A DNA stretch of 64,000 bases from Leuctra nigra. Its lineage: Eukaryota; Arthropoda; Insecta; Plecoptera; Leuctridae. This document shows positions 25,863 to 38,243 of the stretch, piece after piece; the stretch's first letter is position 1; each line of letters begins with the position of its first letter. The notes under the pieces were generated by a model. That model was not told the DNA's origin and made no database searches. It saw only the letters and a list, made by a program, of their open reading frames with translations. Both the position numbers and the translations under genes were made by a program. The stretch lies in NCBI GenBank assembly GCA_934045905.1, contig OW203766.1, positions 27,150,309 through 27,214,308 on the forward strand. Direction: 5' to 3'.

Positions 25863-26882
25863 ATTTCCTTATTTTGATCAAATCGTTACCATTTTTGAGT
25901 GCGTTAATAATAATATTTTAAAACAGTAAATACATGAATTTTAACTAAATTCCTAAAACTAACCCAATATTTGGTGAACTGCTTAGTTCCAGCTATCCCC
26001 TTGATTTGCCATCTTGTATGCGACCAGGGTACGATGTCCACAAAATTGGATGCAACCGCAAACCCTCCCCCCTCCTCCACTCTCAGATAACGATCGTAAT
26101 TTTCGCAATTTTAAATGTATTTTCTTTGTCCACCCCAAATTATCTTAATTCAAAATCTACCTCCATGCATAAACATATTACAATTCCTTTCTTCAAAAGC
26201 TTTCTATATAACCTCTAAATTGCAACCAATTTCGCTCTAATTTCCTATACCATTCCCACCTGTCTTCGCTGAGGACATATTTTGTGTATCCTTGCTCCAT
26301 TCGGTCGCCTGATGTCTAATAAGTCTAATAAGACACGCCATGATTGCTCCGGCCCGCCATTAGAGGTGTGGGTAGTGGGGGGCTCTCAGGGGGCCCCCTG
26401 CCCCTCGCCTAGGCCAGTCGGGTCATCTCATTTGTATTCAACAGAATTAGTAGTGTCGGGTCCAGATATATACGGTGGTTATACGATGAAATTGATATGA
26501 TTACTAACCAGAACCTGATCCAAAACCTCACAGTGAATTTATATGATGATAACGAATACCCGGGGATAAATCCGGACTGGTGAAAATTTTCGAATATTTA
26601 ATTCGGATTTCGTTGAGGGACGGAGATAAAGTTAATTATTTTTCAGGTGATATCAAAGCTCGCATGAAGAGCTTTGTGTTCTGGATTTTTGTGATTGGAA
26701 ATTAGCTGGGATTTATTTTTAGAGGATTGGGGGGTCATTGACGGCATCAATCGATTTAATTTATATATGCGATATTGATACTAAACGCTCGTATTCCATT
26801 TTTTATTTCAGCCAGGAAATTGCAAAACGTAATTGGTAGAAACGTCAAAAAGTTCACAAAGCTGTTCGATTTCCTCTCTGAC
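25863..26882. other. No recognisable gene
   Basis: The short plus frames at 26006-26218 and 26282-26500 show no domain. Confidence 0.45.
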
Positions 26883-27045
26883 TGAGGTTTATTTGTGGAC
26901 GTGGTTTTCCTCTGTCGAGAGGCAAATGGTGGGAAGGTTCCCAATAGTAAGGCTACGACCGCATCCTTCCTAACGTCCATCTTTACTTATTCTTCATCAA
27001 TATCATCATCATTGTCACCATAATGCTTCTTTGCTTCAGACCAGG
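26883..27045 (+). mobile_element. SINE fragment (body)
   Basis: The order CTCTGTCGAGAGGCAAATG, GGGAAGGTTCCCAATAGTA, CTACGACCGCATCC, TCTTCATCAATATCATC follows the body of the 37966-38243 SINE with substitutions. Confidence 0.65.
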
Positions 27046-28846
27046 ACCAGGTATATGTTTCAGGGCCTGCTTTAGTGTGACCTTAAACTCACTAATAAAA
27101 AGTTCAAAATTGATTATATGTTCCGGTCAGCATTGACAGGTGTTCTTTGGAATGTAAAACGTGGCAAATGACACACGTGTAGGAACCAATATACCCGCAT
27201 AACACTCAAATTACTTCCAAAACATGAGTTATACATTTAAATTAATATTGGTAAAATTCACATTAGTATTATAACAGTTATTAGAATTAGTCCAGGATGT
27301 GGGACACAGAATCTCTTCGCGAAGAAGGAAACGATTCGCAGGTGTGATAGCAACAGGTTTACATTCTTTGTTGCTTTTAATTCAGTCAAGCAAATTCGTC
27401 GTCGATTTTGATTCCAGTTGATCGTAGATTCCAGAAATTAGAGGAAATCAATTTCAATTGGTCCAATCAGTTTCAAAACACGAAACTATTTGTATTTTAT
27501 CTGCACTCTGGGATAAATGTGTTTAAAACGTAAACGTCAGATGACTGGCGCTAAATTTACAGGATCATTCTCAACTATGAATTATTTTGAATTCCCAGTG
27601 AGGTTAACAAAACCTGTGGTTTAACGATAGAATATTTAATTTTCAATGCGTATTCACTAATGTAATATAAAATTTGTCTAATGGTTTCTTCATTTGTATT
27701 ATTTTCTCCGCGTGTTATTCTTAAGAACCCCTGACAATTGAGATATCATGTCAGCGCATAGCAAACGGATGCATAAAACACAGTCTTTATCGTCTAAATT
27801 CCCTGAACAATAATCACAAGAAACGTGTAACATCAATTAGTACAAGTGTGAACTCGCATGCATTAGGAAATTTTATGTTCAGGTTCAATTAAGAGAACGC
27901 TGTACGCAGAGCCATCTCCAGGGAAAATATGTGCAAGATAAAACCATACTATACGTTCCAAAAGCCGTCAGGACTCAAGTAACAGACACTTTTAAAAAGT
28001 GTTGCGGACTTTCATGTTTTTCTTAATTACTTTTCACATATGAAATTCAAAGTGTACCGCAAAAAATTAAAATATTATTTTTATAGAAATAATGATATTT
28101 GGCAGATCGAAAGAGTACCACATATGCCATTATTTTCACATAATTTTCATGCAGAGGTGAAAAAAGTATGGTTATTTTTCTTTGAATTAGTTTGGTTAGT
28201 TTGGAAGATTTTTCATAGATCGACCCAAAAATTGCTATACCTGAACTATTTGTCTAAATGTAAATAATTTGCATGGTTTGGAATAATTTATGACGATATT
28301 TGAGAAATATTATTTCCAAAAATTTCACCTTGATACAGCCTACTCCTAAAAGAATTTCAAATCGACAGATTTTTTTTCACAGTTTTTATATACTAGATAT
28401 CCATTTTTCACTTATGCGTCACATTTTGTTTTAGATATATTTTTATATTAATATTTTTTTGGGAGACCCAAAAAGGCAATCTATTTTTCACAATGTAAAC
28501 CACGCGATGGTTCAAATTACGACAGTATGTAGAAAATATTGTCCCAAGAAGAATTGAAGAGAATTTCATCTCACATTCACGCGCAACGCGCAACGTCACA
28601 CGTAACGCGTGTAACGTGTGCTATTCCATGGATATGACATTACGTGCTGAGGCTTAGTGACTGAAGCGAATTGAATCTGTTGTTCACCGTAATTACTGCA
28701 TTGACGGATACGGCATGTACTTGTGGAGTTATTACATACGTTTCATTTGCAACGTCACTCGCATGCGAAGGAGAGATTCGTGGAACATTGCGGACAGACT
28801 TACGAGTGTTTTCACGCATTAGGATGATTTACGTGTCTTTGGTTGA
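27046..28846. other. No recognisable gene
   Basis: AT-rich. A CpG-rich, partly self-complementary patch (CACACGTAACGCGTGTAAC) lies near 28595-28620. Confidence 0.45.
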
Positions 28847-29125
28847 TGCTTAGCGTTGCTTTGTTCTGCAGATATTATAATGGTGAAGGCTGAATGATTA
28901 TGATGATTGAGAGGTGATGAAAAACAGGTAAGGATGAATGGTGGGAATAACTATTAAGAAGGGTGTGGACTATTATAGAAGGTGACCTTCCCGGAATTTG
29001 CCGCTGGACTGAGGAAAACTACGACAATGATCGTGGGAAATGAATTGAGACCTCCGCAATGTAAGTCCATTTGGGGCCATTTTCTCCCATTTTGAGGCCG
29101 GGATTTGAACCTTAGAATCTTCCTG
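28847..29125 (-). mobile_element. Diverged tRNA-derived SINE
   Basis: Reversed family landmarks appear in order: the GCTTAGCGTTG tail box, TGAATGATTATGATGATTG, AAGGTGACCTTCCCGGAATT and GACTGAGGAAA. A tRNA-like GGGATTTGAACC lies at about 29100. Confidence 0.65.
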
Positions 29126-29479
29126 CTGTCTCTAAAAGATTTTCCTAATGGGCGGCATTTTACACGCAGTAATTGGTCAAATTTATAATAACACTTTCTG
29201 TAATATTAAATTATCAACCCTATCTACATGTTTCTGGTATCAACACCAAAAACTTAACACTTTTGATTTTTTTAAACTTGCCTGGACATTTATTTGCAAT
29301 TTTTACCTATAAAGAGAGACTTTATTGAAAAAACACTGCCATAATAACATGGTTTCCACATGGACACAGTATAATATAAATAAAAATGACGTTATTGTAA
29401 ATAGGTGCATAATAACTATGAAGTATCATGAAAATATGTAATGAATAGAATAAACGAAACAACAAATAGTATTAATAAC
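29126..29479. other. No recognisable gene
   Basis: AT-rich, between a SINE and the 29.5-kb dispersed-family copy. Confidence 0.45.
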
Positions 29480-30282
29480 TAGGAAAATGCTCAGTGTTAC
29501 GCGTTGATGAGCGAGCACGGGTACGTGCAAATTCTCGAACCGGAAATGCGTACACAACGCACAGAAAACATAATATACATCCATATTGAATTGATTATGA
29601 TATCAACTTAAAAGTACATGCTTTTCATCGAAACTTTAAAATAGAATCTAAGCACCTGGTTCATAAAGCAAATCAGAATCAATTCAATTGGCACTGGAAA
29701 ACATTCATTTCGATACTTCATTACTGACAGATATTAAAAATGTCAATAAGTTCATACGTTCTTAACTGATTGGGATGAAGTTTTGTAAAATTAGAGACAA
29801 TATTGGTCTTAATGATCATGCAAAATATGAGTTTGATCAGAATTATCGAAGACCGTTTTCATTTTTCAGCCAATCAGGAGATATTTATTTAAATTTTAAC
29901 CAATGAATGGATTTCAAAAAAAATTATGGTATGCAAACAGAGAAGGTTGGTTTTAAATGTGTGCAAAATTTCAGCTCAATCAAAGAAAAACTCTGACCTG
30001 TATAGCCAAAATATGATTTGATCAGATTTATCGAAGACCAGTTTCATTTTTCAACCTACCATCAGGAGATGTTTCTTTAAATTTTAACCAATCAATGGAT
30101 TTCAAAAAAATTAGGGTCTGCAAACAGAAAAGGTTGTCTCCACATGTGTGCAAAATTTCAGCTCGATCGAAGAAAAACTCTGACCTGTATACCCTCAGGT
30201 AACAGAAAAGACACACAAAAAAAAAAAAAAAACAGAGGTCCGTGCCAAAAGAGCCAAAAGGAGACGCTCGCTTCGCTCGCTC
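29480..30282 (+). mobile_element. Dispersed family copy with both ends, about 800 bp
   Basis: It starts TAGGAAAATGCTCAGTG and TTACGCGTTGATGAGCGAGC. It ends AGAGCCAAAAGGAGACGCTC and GCTTCGCTCGCTC. The start holds a GCTCA...TGAGC hairpin around AACGCGTT, and the end holds a self-complementary GAGCG...CGCTC. The interior has about two units of a ~188-bp repeat containing GTGTGCAAAATTTCAGCTC. Near the 3' end there is a run of about 17 A. No long coding frame is present, so this is a non-autonomous element of undetermined class. Confidence 0.75.
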
Positions 30283-30323
30283 AATTAATGGAAACTTAAA
30301 TCTACTGAATTGAGTTCTGACTA

Positions 30324-30488
30324 CTAGGAAAACGCTCAGTGTAACGCGTTGATGAGCGAGCACGGGTACGTGCAAATTCTCGAACCGGAAATACCACGTG
30401 CGGGGGGGAAGGGGGGGGGGGTACGATATTAGATGAGGGTCCAGATTCCAGAATTACACTGACAACCATTGTCATGTCATTAGTTAGA
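30324..30488 (+). mobile_element. 5' fragment of the dispersed family with poly-G insert
   Basis: It has the same TAGGAAAACGCTCAGTG start and continues to CTCGAACCGGAAAT. There it breaks into two G runs (30402-30408 and 30411-30421), before the next copy starts at 30489. Confidence 0.75.
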
Positions 30489-31795
30489 CTAGGAAAACGC
30501 TCAGTGTAACGCGTTGTTGAGCGAGCACGGGTACGTGCAAATTCTCGAACCGGAAATGCGTACACAACGCACAGAAAACATATACATCCATATTGAATTG
30601 ATTATGATATCAACTTAAAAGTGTATGCTTTTCATCGAAACTTTAAAATAGCATCTAAGCACCTGGTTCATAAAGCAAATCAGAATCAATTTTCAATTGG
30701 CACTGGAAAACATTCATTTCGATACTTCATTACTGACAGATATTAAAAATGTAAATAACTTCATACGTTCTTAACTGATTGGGATGACATTTTGTAAAAT
30801 AAGAGACAATATGTCTTAATGATCATGCAAAATATGAGTTTGATCAGAATTATCGAAGACCGTTTTCATTTTACATTATTTAAATTTTAACCAATGAATC
30901 TGAGTAACGCGTTGATGAGCGAGCACGGATACGCGCAACACCTCGAACCGAAATTCTGTCTATCGAAAATGTCATTAAAATCCAATAATTCTAAAATTTC
31001 GCCACAGATTTGTATAGAAATCTCATTTAACATTCCTAAAATATTGGTCCAAATAACCATGCAAAGCTTTAAGTTGATCGATTGAACCTTTATGATTGAA
31101 CTGTTCCGTGTTAATTTTCAAAAATCACAGGATCTCCTTCAAAAAATATACCTGAGACCACTCATATGATATAAGTGTGTCTACACAATATCAGATCGAC
31201 TGTTGAACGGTCATTATCAGTTTCATTTGCGTTTGAAAGTTTCTGCTCTAACTACCTTGCCTTGAACTGAAGAGTCGAAGTCGCCGTGAATTTGACAGCC
31301 AACACGCAAATAGTCCGTAAAATGTCAATAACGTTTGGATTTAAACACAGATTAGTATGAAAATTGTCAAAAATGCAGCTAATGTTGGTCCCAACCATCA
31401 TGCGAAGTTATAAGTTGATCGTTCAATCGGTTATAGTTTAAATTTCTAAAAACACAGGAAAGATGGTTTTAAATTTTAACCAATGGGATGATTTGGCTGA
31501 AACTTTGTTTGATTGGGTACAATGTTGGGGGTAATGACTTGTCAAAATTTCAATTTGATCAAAACAACCAATCGAAAGTTAATTTTTTTTAAATTTGAAC
31601 CAATCAATGGATTTCAAAAAAATTAGGGTCTGCAACAATCAGAAATGTTACGTACATGTGTGCAAAATTTCAGCTCGATCGAAGAAAAACTCTAACCTGT
31701 ATATCGTCAGTAACAGAAAAAAAAATAAACAAACAAAAAAAAAAACAGAGGTCCGTGCCAAAAGAGCCAAAAGGAGACGCTCGCTTCGCTCGCTC
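30489..31795 (+). mobile_element. Dispersed family copy with both ends, about 1.3 kb
   Basis: It begins TAGGAAAACGCTCAGTG and ends AAAAGGAGACGCTC and GCTTCGCTCGCTC. The first 350 bp closely match 29480-29850. An internal second start-like box (GTAACGCGTTGATGAGCGAG, 30904) suggests a nested or rearranged copy. Its short frames arise in low-complexity parts. Confidence 0.75.
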
Positions 31796-33104
31796 TTTTA
31801 GTCTTTTACCTTGATGAAACAACTAAATTAAATAATGAATTTTACTTTATCTTGTAGTGAATGTTCATAGTTCATAGTTATGCTTGAAATATGCAGTCAA
31901 AAGATAACCATGAAATACGAGTAAATTAGAATCTAAAATTACGTAATTTTTTTTTAAGCATTCCGTTTTTTCTGAGAAGTAACGATATGAAATCAAATGT
32001 GTAAAGAAGTACCGATATACCATACCGTCCCATACCGGCCCACTTCGAGCACTGATTATGATATCAACTTAAAAGTAGGTATGCTTTTCATCGAAACTTT
32101 AAAATAGCATCTAGTCACCTAGTGGGACTGAGTAGTCACCTCGAGTTGTCGCCACCTAAAACAGTGGTGACAACTCGAAAATCAAAAGTGACAAAAATTA
32201 AACATTGTCCGATTGGTCTGAAAATTTGCACACATGTCCTCAAATACCCTACACGTATTTCATACAAATTTCATCAAAATTCATTGATCGGAAGTTACAT
32301 TCAAAAATAATAAAAAATTTCCTCGCCTCGCCATACACCCTCGCAACGGAACCCGTCATTATAAATATAAAAATCGTTATCACCGAAAATTATTAAAATA
32401 AAATTCTGAAAAAATTACAGGTACTTAAAAACACATTACGGAAGACATCAATGCATATTAGGTGTCACCAATTTTTATAGTTTGATTTATACGAATATTT
32501 AAACATGCAAATTAATTAAAATTGCCAAAACCGGCCAAAGTTTGCATTTCAGCTTTTTGTGAAAAATTTATCGCGATGACCTATTATTATTATGATTGAA
32601 ATGTATAGAGGATACATGTATAAAGATTTTGGGAAGGTTTCATGAAGATTGAGCGCTGCTAAGTGAGCATAACGTTTATTTTAATGTGGGCGCGCGGAAA
32701 AAAAATTCTGCCGCGCTCGGAGAAATAGCGCGCATCACATGGTAAGCCGTAGCGCTGTATGAGAAACATCACGGACTCAACATTGTATCATTATTTTAAG
32801 AAATGATATGATAGTAGAATGCACTAAATATGTCGAAATATTCAATTCACATGAAACAGTGATTCTTTTCTTGATTATTACATAATTAATTATCTTCCAA
32901 GAGTCAACAGTTCAGGCATTGTATTTTCCTAAGTTCAATTCCATTTATTACACAATTTATATTTCATTCCGAAGCTCTGCTATATACCTATGTTATATTT
33001 TTTTAAATACAAACTACATTTAATAACCGGCAAATTGATTTTCGATTGAAGACAAAATTTCGATAACATTTGATCTAATAATCAATTCAAATCAAATTAA
33101 TATC
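31796..33104. other. No recognisable gene
   Basis: A short imperfect hairpin (GAGTTGTCGCCACC / GGTGACAACTC) lies at 32140-32177. Nothing else supportable. Confidence 0.45.
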
Positions 33105-33716
33105 GGGTGGCCCAAAAAAATCGCCCGCGCGCTAGACGCGCGACAACCAAATTCGAACAGCTGTAACTTTTTACCTACAAAAGTAATGTTTTTGAAACTT
33201 TCACACATCAAACATTGGTATGTTGGTCATAACATGTCAAAATTTCAGCCTAATTTTTGCAGTAGTTTTATCACAGCGGTGTCTCGCCCATTGGACGTTT
33301 TCAGTATAATGCTGGTTTTTCCTGCATTGCAATTGCAATATCTCTAATGGTGTATTCTTTTTGCATTACAGGTTAAATGAATTAACGTATCATGCCAATT
33401 TTTTGAAAAAAAATTTATTACTATCCATTTTGTCGGACTATTGTTTTCTAGCAAGATTGGTATTTTGGGTTCACCGGAAATTGATGTAAATATAGTTCCT
33501 TTTTTCTTCTGTATAATCTGAAAACAAAGTTCATAGAACAAGAAAGGTCGAAGTACTGCCTTATGATTACTCTGTATGTAATTTCAATGGATTATGATCA
33601 GAAAGATTCGTACGTTACAAAAAGTTGTTAGAAACAGTATAATATTATTCCTTGCATTTCGATAAATCACTTATAAACGCGTAGCGTACACAGAGCGTTT
33701 TCCTAGTACCTATAGT
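33105..33716 (-). mobile_element. Reversed, diverged member of the dispersed family
   Basis: The right end (33685-33716) is the reversed TAGGAAAACGCTCTGTGTA start. The left end near 33120-33150 is a GC-rich palindromic CGCGCGCTAGACGCGCG. In between, CATGTCAAAATTTCAGCC resembles the family's fixed segment. Confidence 0.5.
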
Positions 33717-34449
33717 TTTTAATGTTCATGAAGAATAATTCTTAGAATTCAATCCGTGATAAACGGATTCAGCTGGGTTTACAATGTAGGTAATTATTTT
33801 GTCTGTGATTTGTGTATTATATAATGTTACTTCTGTTGTGATAGAATATCGCTATTAATTTATGATACATTATCAAACACAAGTAACATAAAAAGTATAA
33901 CAAATGGCAATGTCAATTGTAAATAATCTGAATACACATGCATTATAAACAATTTTGGCTATGAATTGAGTCTAGAAAACTGGATAGATTTTATAGTTTT
34001 ATTCTGGAAGCATTGCAATGAGGAATTTGATAACTGATGAGTTAATTTAATTGAAAATAAGCTGTAATTGAAAAAGTTCCATACAAACTGTGCAGTATAA
34101 TACGTTAATTCGTATAATTATATGTTATAAGATGATTTTAGTTGCGATAAAGTAGTACAAAATAACAAATGAAAGATAGAATATACCTTGAACACAGTCA
34201 TTTGAATGAGATACGCATGATTTGAATGTAAGCGCCAATGTGTAGTTTGAATGAAACTAGCTCTTGGATTGGCTACTTGCGTCAAGGGGTGCCCAGGTAG
34301 ACAGGTGGCGACGGTCAACAAGTGACTATTGTGTTCTCACGTCCGCTCTCGCCTCACGGGTCTCGGGAATACCAAATTGTCGGAAAGTGAGATGAGAACT
34401 AAATGTGAGAACATTTTATCACTTCCCACTTGTCACTTGTCGCATATCT
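33717..34449. other. No recognisable gene
   Basis: AT-rich. Short frames at 34118-34535 have no domain. Confidence 0.45.
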
Positions 34450-35254
34450 CGGGAATAGGGCTCAAGCAAATCAGAATCAATTCAATTGGCACTGGAAAAC
34501 ATTCATTTCGATACTTCATTACTGACAGATATTAAAAATGTCAATAAGTTCATACGTTCTTAACTGATTGGGATGAAATTTTGTTAAATAAGAGACAATA
34601 TTGGTCTTAATGATCATGCAAAATATGAGTTTGATCAGAATTATCGAAGACCGTTTTCAATTTTCAGCCTATCAGGAGATATTTATTTAAATTTTAACCA
34701 ATGAATGGATTTCAAAAAAAATTGTGGTGTGCAAACAGAGAAGGTTGGTTTTACATGTGTGCAAAATTTCAGCTCGATCAAAGAAAAACTCTGACCTGTA
34801 TAGCCAAAATAGGATTTTGATCAGATTTATCGAAGACCAGTTTCATTTTTCAACCTACCATCAGGAGATATTTATTTAAATTTTAGCCAATTAATAAATT
34901 TCAAAAAAATTTGGGGTCTGCAAACAGAAAAGTTTGTCTCTACATGTGTGCAAAATTTCAGCTCGATCGAGGAAAAACTCTCGACATGTAAAGCCAAAAT
35001 ATGAGTTTGATCAGATTTGTCGAAGAGCATTTTCACTTTTCAACCTATCAGGAGATGTTTATTTAAATTTAAACCAATCAGTAGATTTCAAAAAAAATAA
35101 GGGTCTGCAACGCCCAGAGAATGTCCAAACACGTGTGCAAAATTTCAGCTCGATCGAAGAAAAACTCTGACCTGTATATCGTCAGTAACAGAAAAAAAAA
35201 AAAACAGAGGTCCGTGCCAAATGAGCCAAAAGGAGACGCTCGCTTCGCTCGCTC
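34450..35254 (+). mobile_element. 5'-truncated dispersed family copy with 188-bp tandem units
   Basis: It matches the 29480-30282 copy from CAAATCAGAATCAATTC onward and ends with the GCTTCGCTCGCTC hairpin. Three tandem units of about 188 bp (marked by CTCTGACCTGTA or variants at about 34789, 34978 and 35165) each contain TGTGCAAAATTTCAGCTCGA. Confidence 0.8.
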
Positions 35255-37699
35255 AATAAATGATTCCTTATATAGTGGAAAGAAATGCAAATAAAAATAT
35301 AATATGCTAAAACATCAGTTCAGACCATATCTATATATTAATCTTGATTTTAGATGATTTTAGGATGCAAAATCCAGTTAAATGTTTTAAAAATAAATGC
35401 AATATTATTTGACATGAATTATTTTATGCTGAATTGAGCAAAATGAGAAGTGTTAAATTGATTACAAAGCATTATGGTAATCCTAGACCTAAGATCATCA
35501 GCTTATGAATTAATTATAATCCCAGGCCAGTGATTTGAACACTTTTCCACGGAAATGACGGTGATTACTGTTGCAAACCGCGTAGCACGCAGGACGCATG
35601 CGCCAGATGGCATATTGCGCGCATTGTTGTCCTATTTGTCTAATTGTAATTGCAATGCTGCGCGCACGCGAGGCGGCGCAGGACAATGGAAGATGTGGCT
35701 TCTGTCATGTCTGCCCCAAGACGAACACGAGCAAGCGGGCCTTCTTATTGCCAGTTTTACGTTGATCGTGAGCTCCAGTTGTTTTTTGTAGGAATTGTTG
35801 AGAAAGAGAGAATTATGAGGAATAATTGAATATGCCAGATTGCAATTTGACTTTTTTGTGTCTGGTAATATTGTCTGGTTCATGAAAAAAGGAAAAGTTG
35901 TCATGTAAAATAAAGTTTACAATTTTCTGAAAACATCACCTTGTTAAAAAGGGCATATGTATACCTAGTTACCTCCTTATACAAATTAAAATACTTATTA
36001 TGTTTCATTACTTTTTTGGTGTTAGGCTGATTTAGACATAATGATGTATTTAATTTATTAACAATTTTCACAACATGTGCAAACAAGAAAATGTGTGAAT
36101 AAATTAATTAATTTCAAATTATAAGATAAAATTATATTTTATCACATTGCATATCAACTAAAACACAGCAATGATAATATGACTCGGTGTATATTGAAAT
36201 TATTAACAAAGTTGTTATGAAACCGTAATGATCAATGACGAATAAAAACAAAATATTGTAACAGAACGACAAAAAATATATATGTACCTACAAAATTGAA
36301 ATATTTAATTTTACAAATTTAATAACCTTTTGATTTATGAAAGTTTAAAACATTGCACAAACAGCTGTTTATGAACGAATGAAGGATACAGTTATTGACG
36401 TTTGCTCTGCTTAGGACTGCTCGCTCACACAGCATCCAATCACGTGATCTCTTCTAATCAAGGAAAGACGATCTTCCATCACCTGTTCCTCAACAAAAGT
36501 GTTCGATCTTATACCAAATCTATTTGTATCTGTATTGATTGAAGAAGAACAAAGCATGAATCAGTCTAACCTTTATCTAGATGTTGATGTGTGTGGGGGT
36601 TGTTACCTAGGCAACAGAGATGATCCAGCATCTTGGTCCAGCGGAGTTGTCAACAAATCTTGCATCGTAGATTTACAGTACTGAATTAGAAAATAAAATT
36701 ATGATTTTCGAATGAAATTATTTTCGAAGAGTTTCAGAAAAATGTACAACAAATTATAAAAAAATATCCCTTTCAAGTATCCATTGTGTATTATTTAGAC
36801 ACATTTTTAGACAATTTTCTTTTTGATTTTATAAAAATGTCAAACTTAATTAATATGAGAAAATGATGACACTGCTCTTCTATTTGAAGAAGTGAAACCA
36901 GACGATGCATTGTGATGTTGAATCATTTTTATTTGTGAATACAAAGTACTGATTCGACCAAATTTAAGAAACAACATTTCAATTTTGCATTTCCTACTGA
37001 CTTCCATACATTTCTTACAGGTATACACAGCTTTGGACTGAATTCAAACTTTGAGCATCTCCACACCAACCACTTTGGTTTTGGCCAAATGCCCCAAAGG
37101 TATTAAAATCATAGCGCCCATCTTTTATGAACTATACTTACAAACCATTACGAATCCAAACCTACAGTTTTTGGCACACTTTTCAATCACCAACCACATA
37201 AATGCCAGCGCAAAAGTACGATATCAAACAATAACGCTTTAGAAAATATCAGTGATTGGGACTTATTATGTGGTATCGAGTGATCTAAATGAATCGTGTT
37301 TTATGGCATTATTCAATTATTAGAGAGCAGATGAGTGAATAACCTCGAGCCTCCTTAACAGATGGTCCAGATGAAAACAACATCAATTGTTCTTCGACAC
37401 TTTGCAAAGAAAAAGCCCTAATTTTATCCTCTCTCCATAATATAAATCCCTTATGCCTATGGAAATAACAGTAATTGTGGTTTTTAGTCTTATGAAAATG
37501 TAGGACATTTATTCACGGTCAACCTTTAACAGGTTTTATGAATGAGAATAATAGATTATATAAAAAAATAATTAGTATAATATTCAACAGTTGGCCGTCG
37601 AAAAACCGCAAAAGATGAGGTGGGTTTGTTTCGGTCGCGCATGGTCAAAGGAAAACGAACTCATAAATTAATCATTACTTTTGACTTCTTGAGTCATAT
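35255..37699. other. No recognisable gene
   Basis: AT-rich. The frames at 35555-35904 lie in a slightly GC-richer patch but show no domain. I cannot support a gene. Confidence 0.45.
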
Positions 37700-37953
37700 A
37701 TTGCTCTGAAGAAACTCTCTGAACTGAGGTTCTGGGTTCGGATCCAAAGCGTCCTGCTTGGCGTAGTTTTTCGCGGTTTCCTTCAATTGATTGACAAAAT
37801 ACTGAGAAGGTTCTCTGCTAATAAGCCGGAACCTCCTCCTTCCCATCGGCCATCCTAAGCAATTGCCAATTACTCATCACCATCCTCCTCATATCATCGT
37901 CATAATATTTCATCGGCTACATTAATCTTGTTGCAGAGCAGTGCGACGTTAAA
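37700..37953 (+). mobile_element. Older tRNA-derived SINE copy
   Basis: GGTTCTGGGTTCGGATCC (decayed B-box region) is followed by the family body, with CTGCTAATAAGCCGG and ACTCATCACCATCCTCC, and the tail box CAGAGCAGTGCGACGTTAAA. It is clearly more diverged than the copy that follows 12 bp later. Confidence 0.75.
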
Positions 37954-37965
37954 CTGATAATTTGT

Positions 37966-38243
37966 AGCTATTTGGCTGAGTGGTAACGCTCTGAACTTGT
38001 ATTCCGGAGGCCCGGGTTCGATTCCCGCGGCCGTCCTTCATGTCTGGGTTTTTTTTCGTGGTATTCCCTCAGTCTACATGCAAATGCTGGGAAGGTACCC
38101 TACTAATAGGCCACGACCGCCTCCGTCCCACCTTCCATCCTTACCTACTCTTCACCATCATCTACCAATCATCATCATAATCATTCATCCGTCGCCATTA
38201 GCCTCGTTGTAGAACAGTGCGACGCTAAGCCTCAGCCAAAAAA
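37966..38243 (+). mobile_element. tRNA-derived SINE, best copy in the window
   Basis: The A-box TGGCTGAGTGGT (37973-37984) and a perfect B-box GGTTCGATTCC (38015-38025) form a tRNA-like pol III promoter. The body follows, with GGGAAGGTACCCTACTAATA, CCACCTTCCATCC and ATCATCATCATAATC, then the tail box CAGTGCGACGCTAAGC and a short A run. Other copies or fragments are at 25.8, 26.9, 28.9, 37.7 and 56.6 kb. The 71-residue frame across it is fortuitous. Confidence 0.88.

Noticed and set aside
30028..30565. Two minus-strand frames of 115 and 87 codons
   Set aside because: They read through the dispersed element, its poly-A and poly-G runs and its hairpin ends; no domain.
37997..38212. 71-codon frame at 38 kb
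   Set aside because: It lies wholly inside a SINE and starts in its tRNA-like head.
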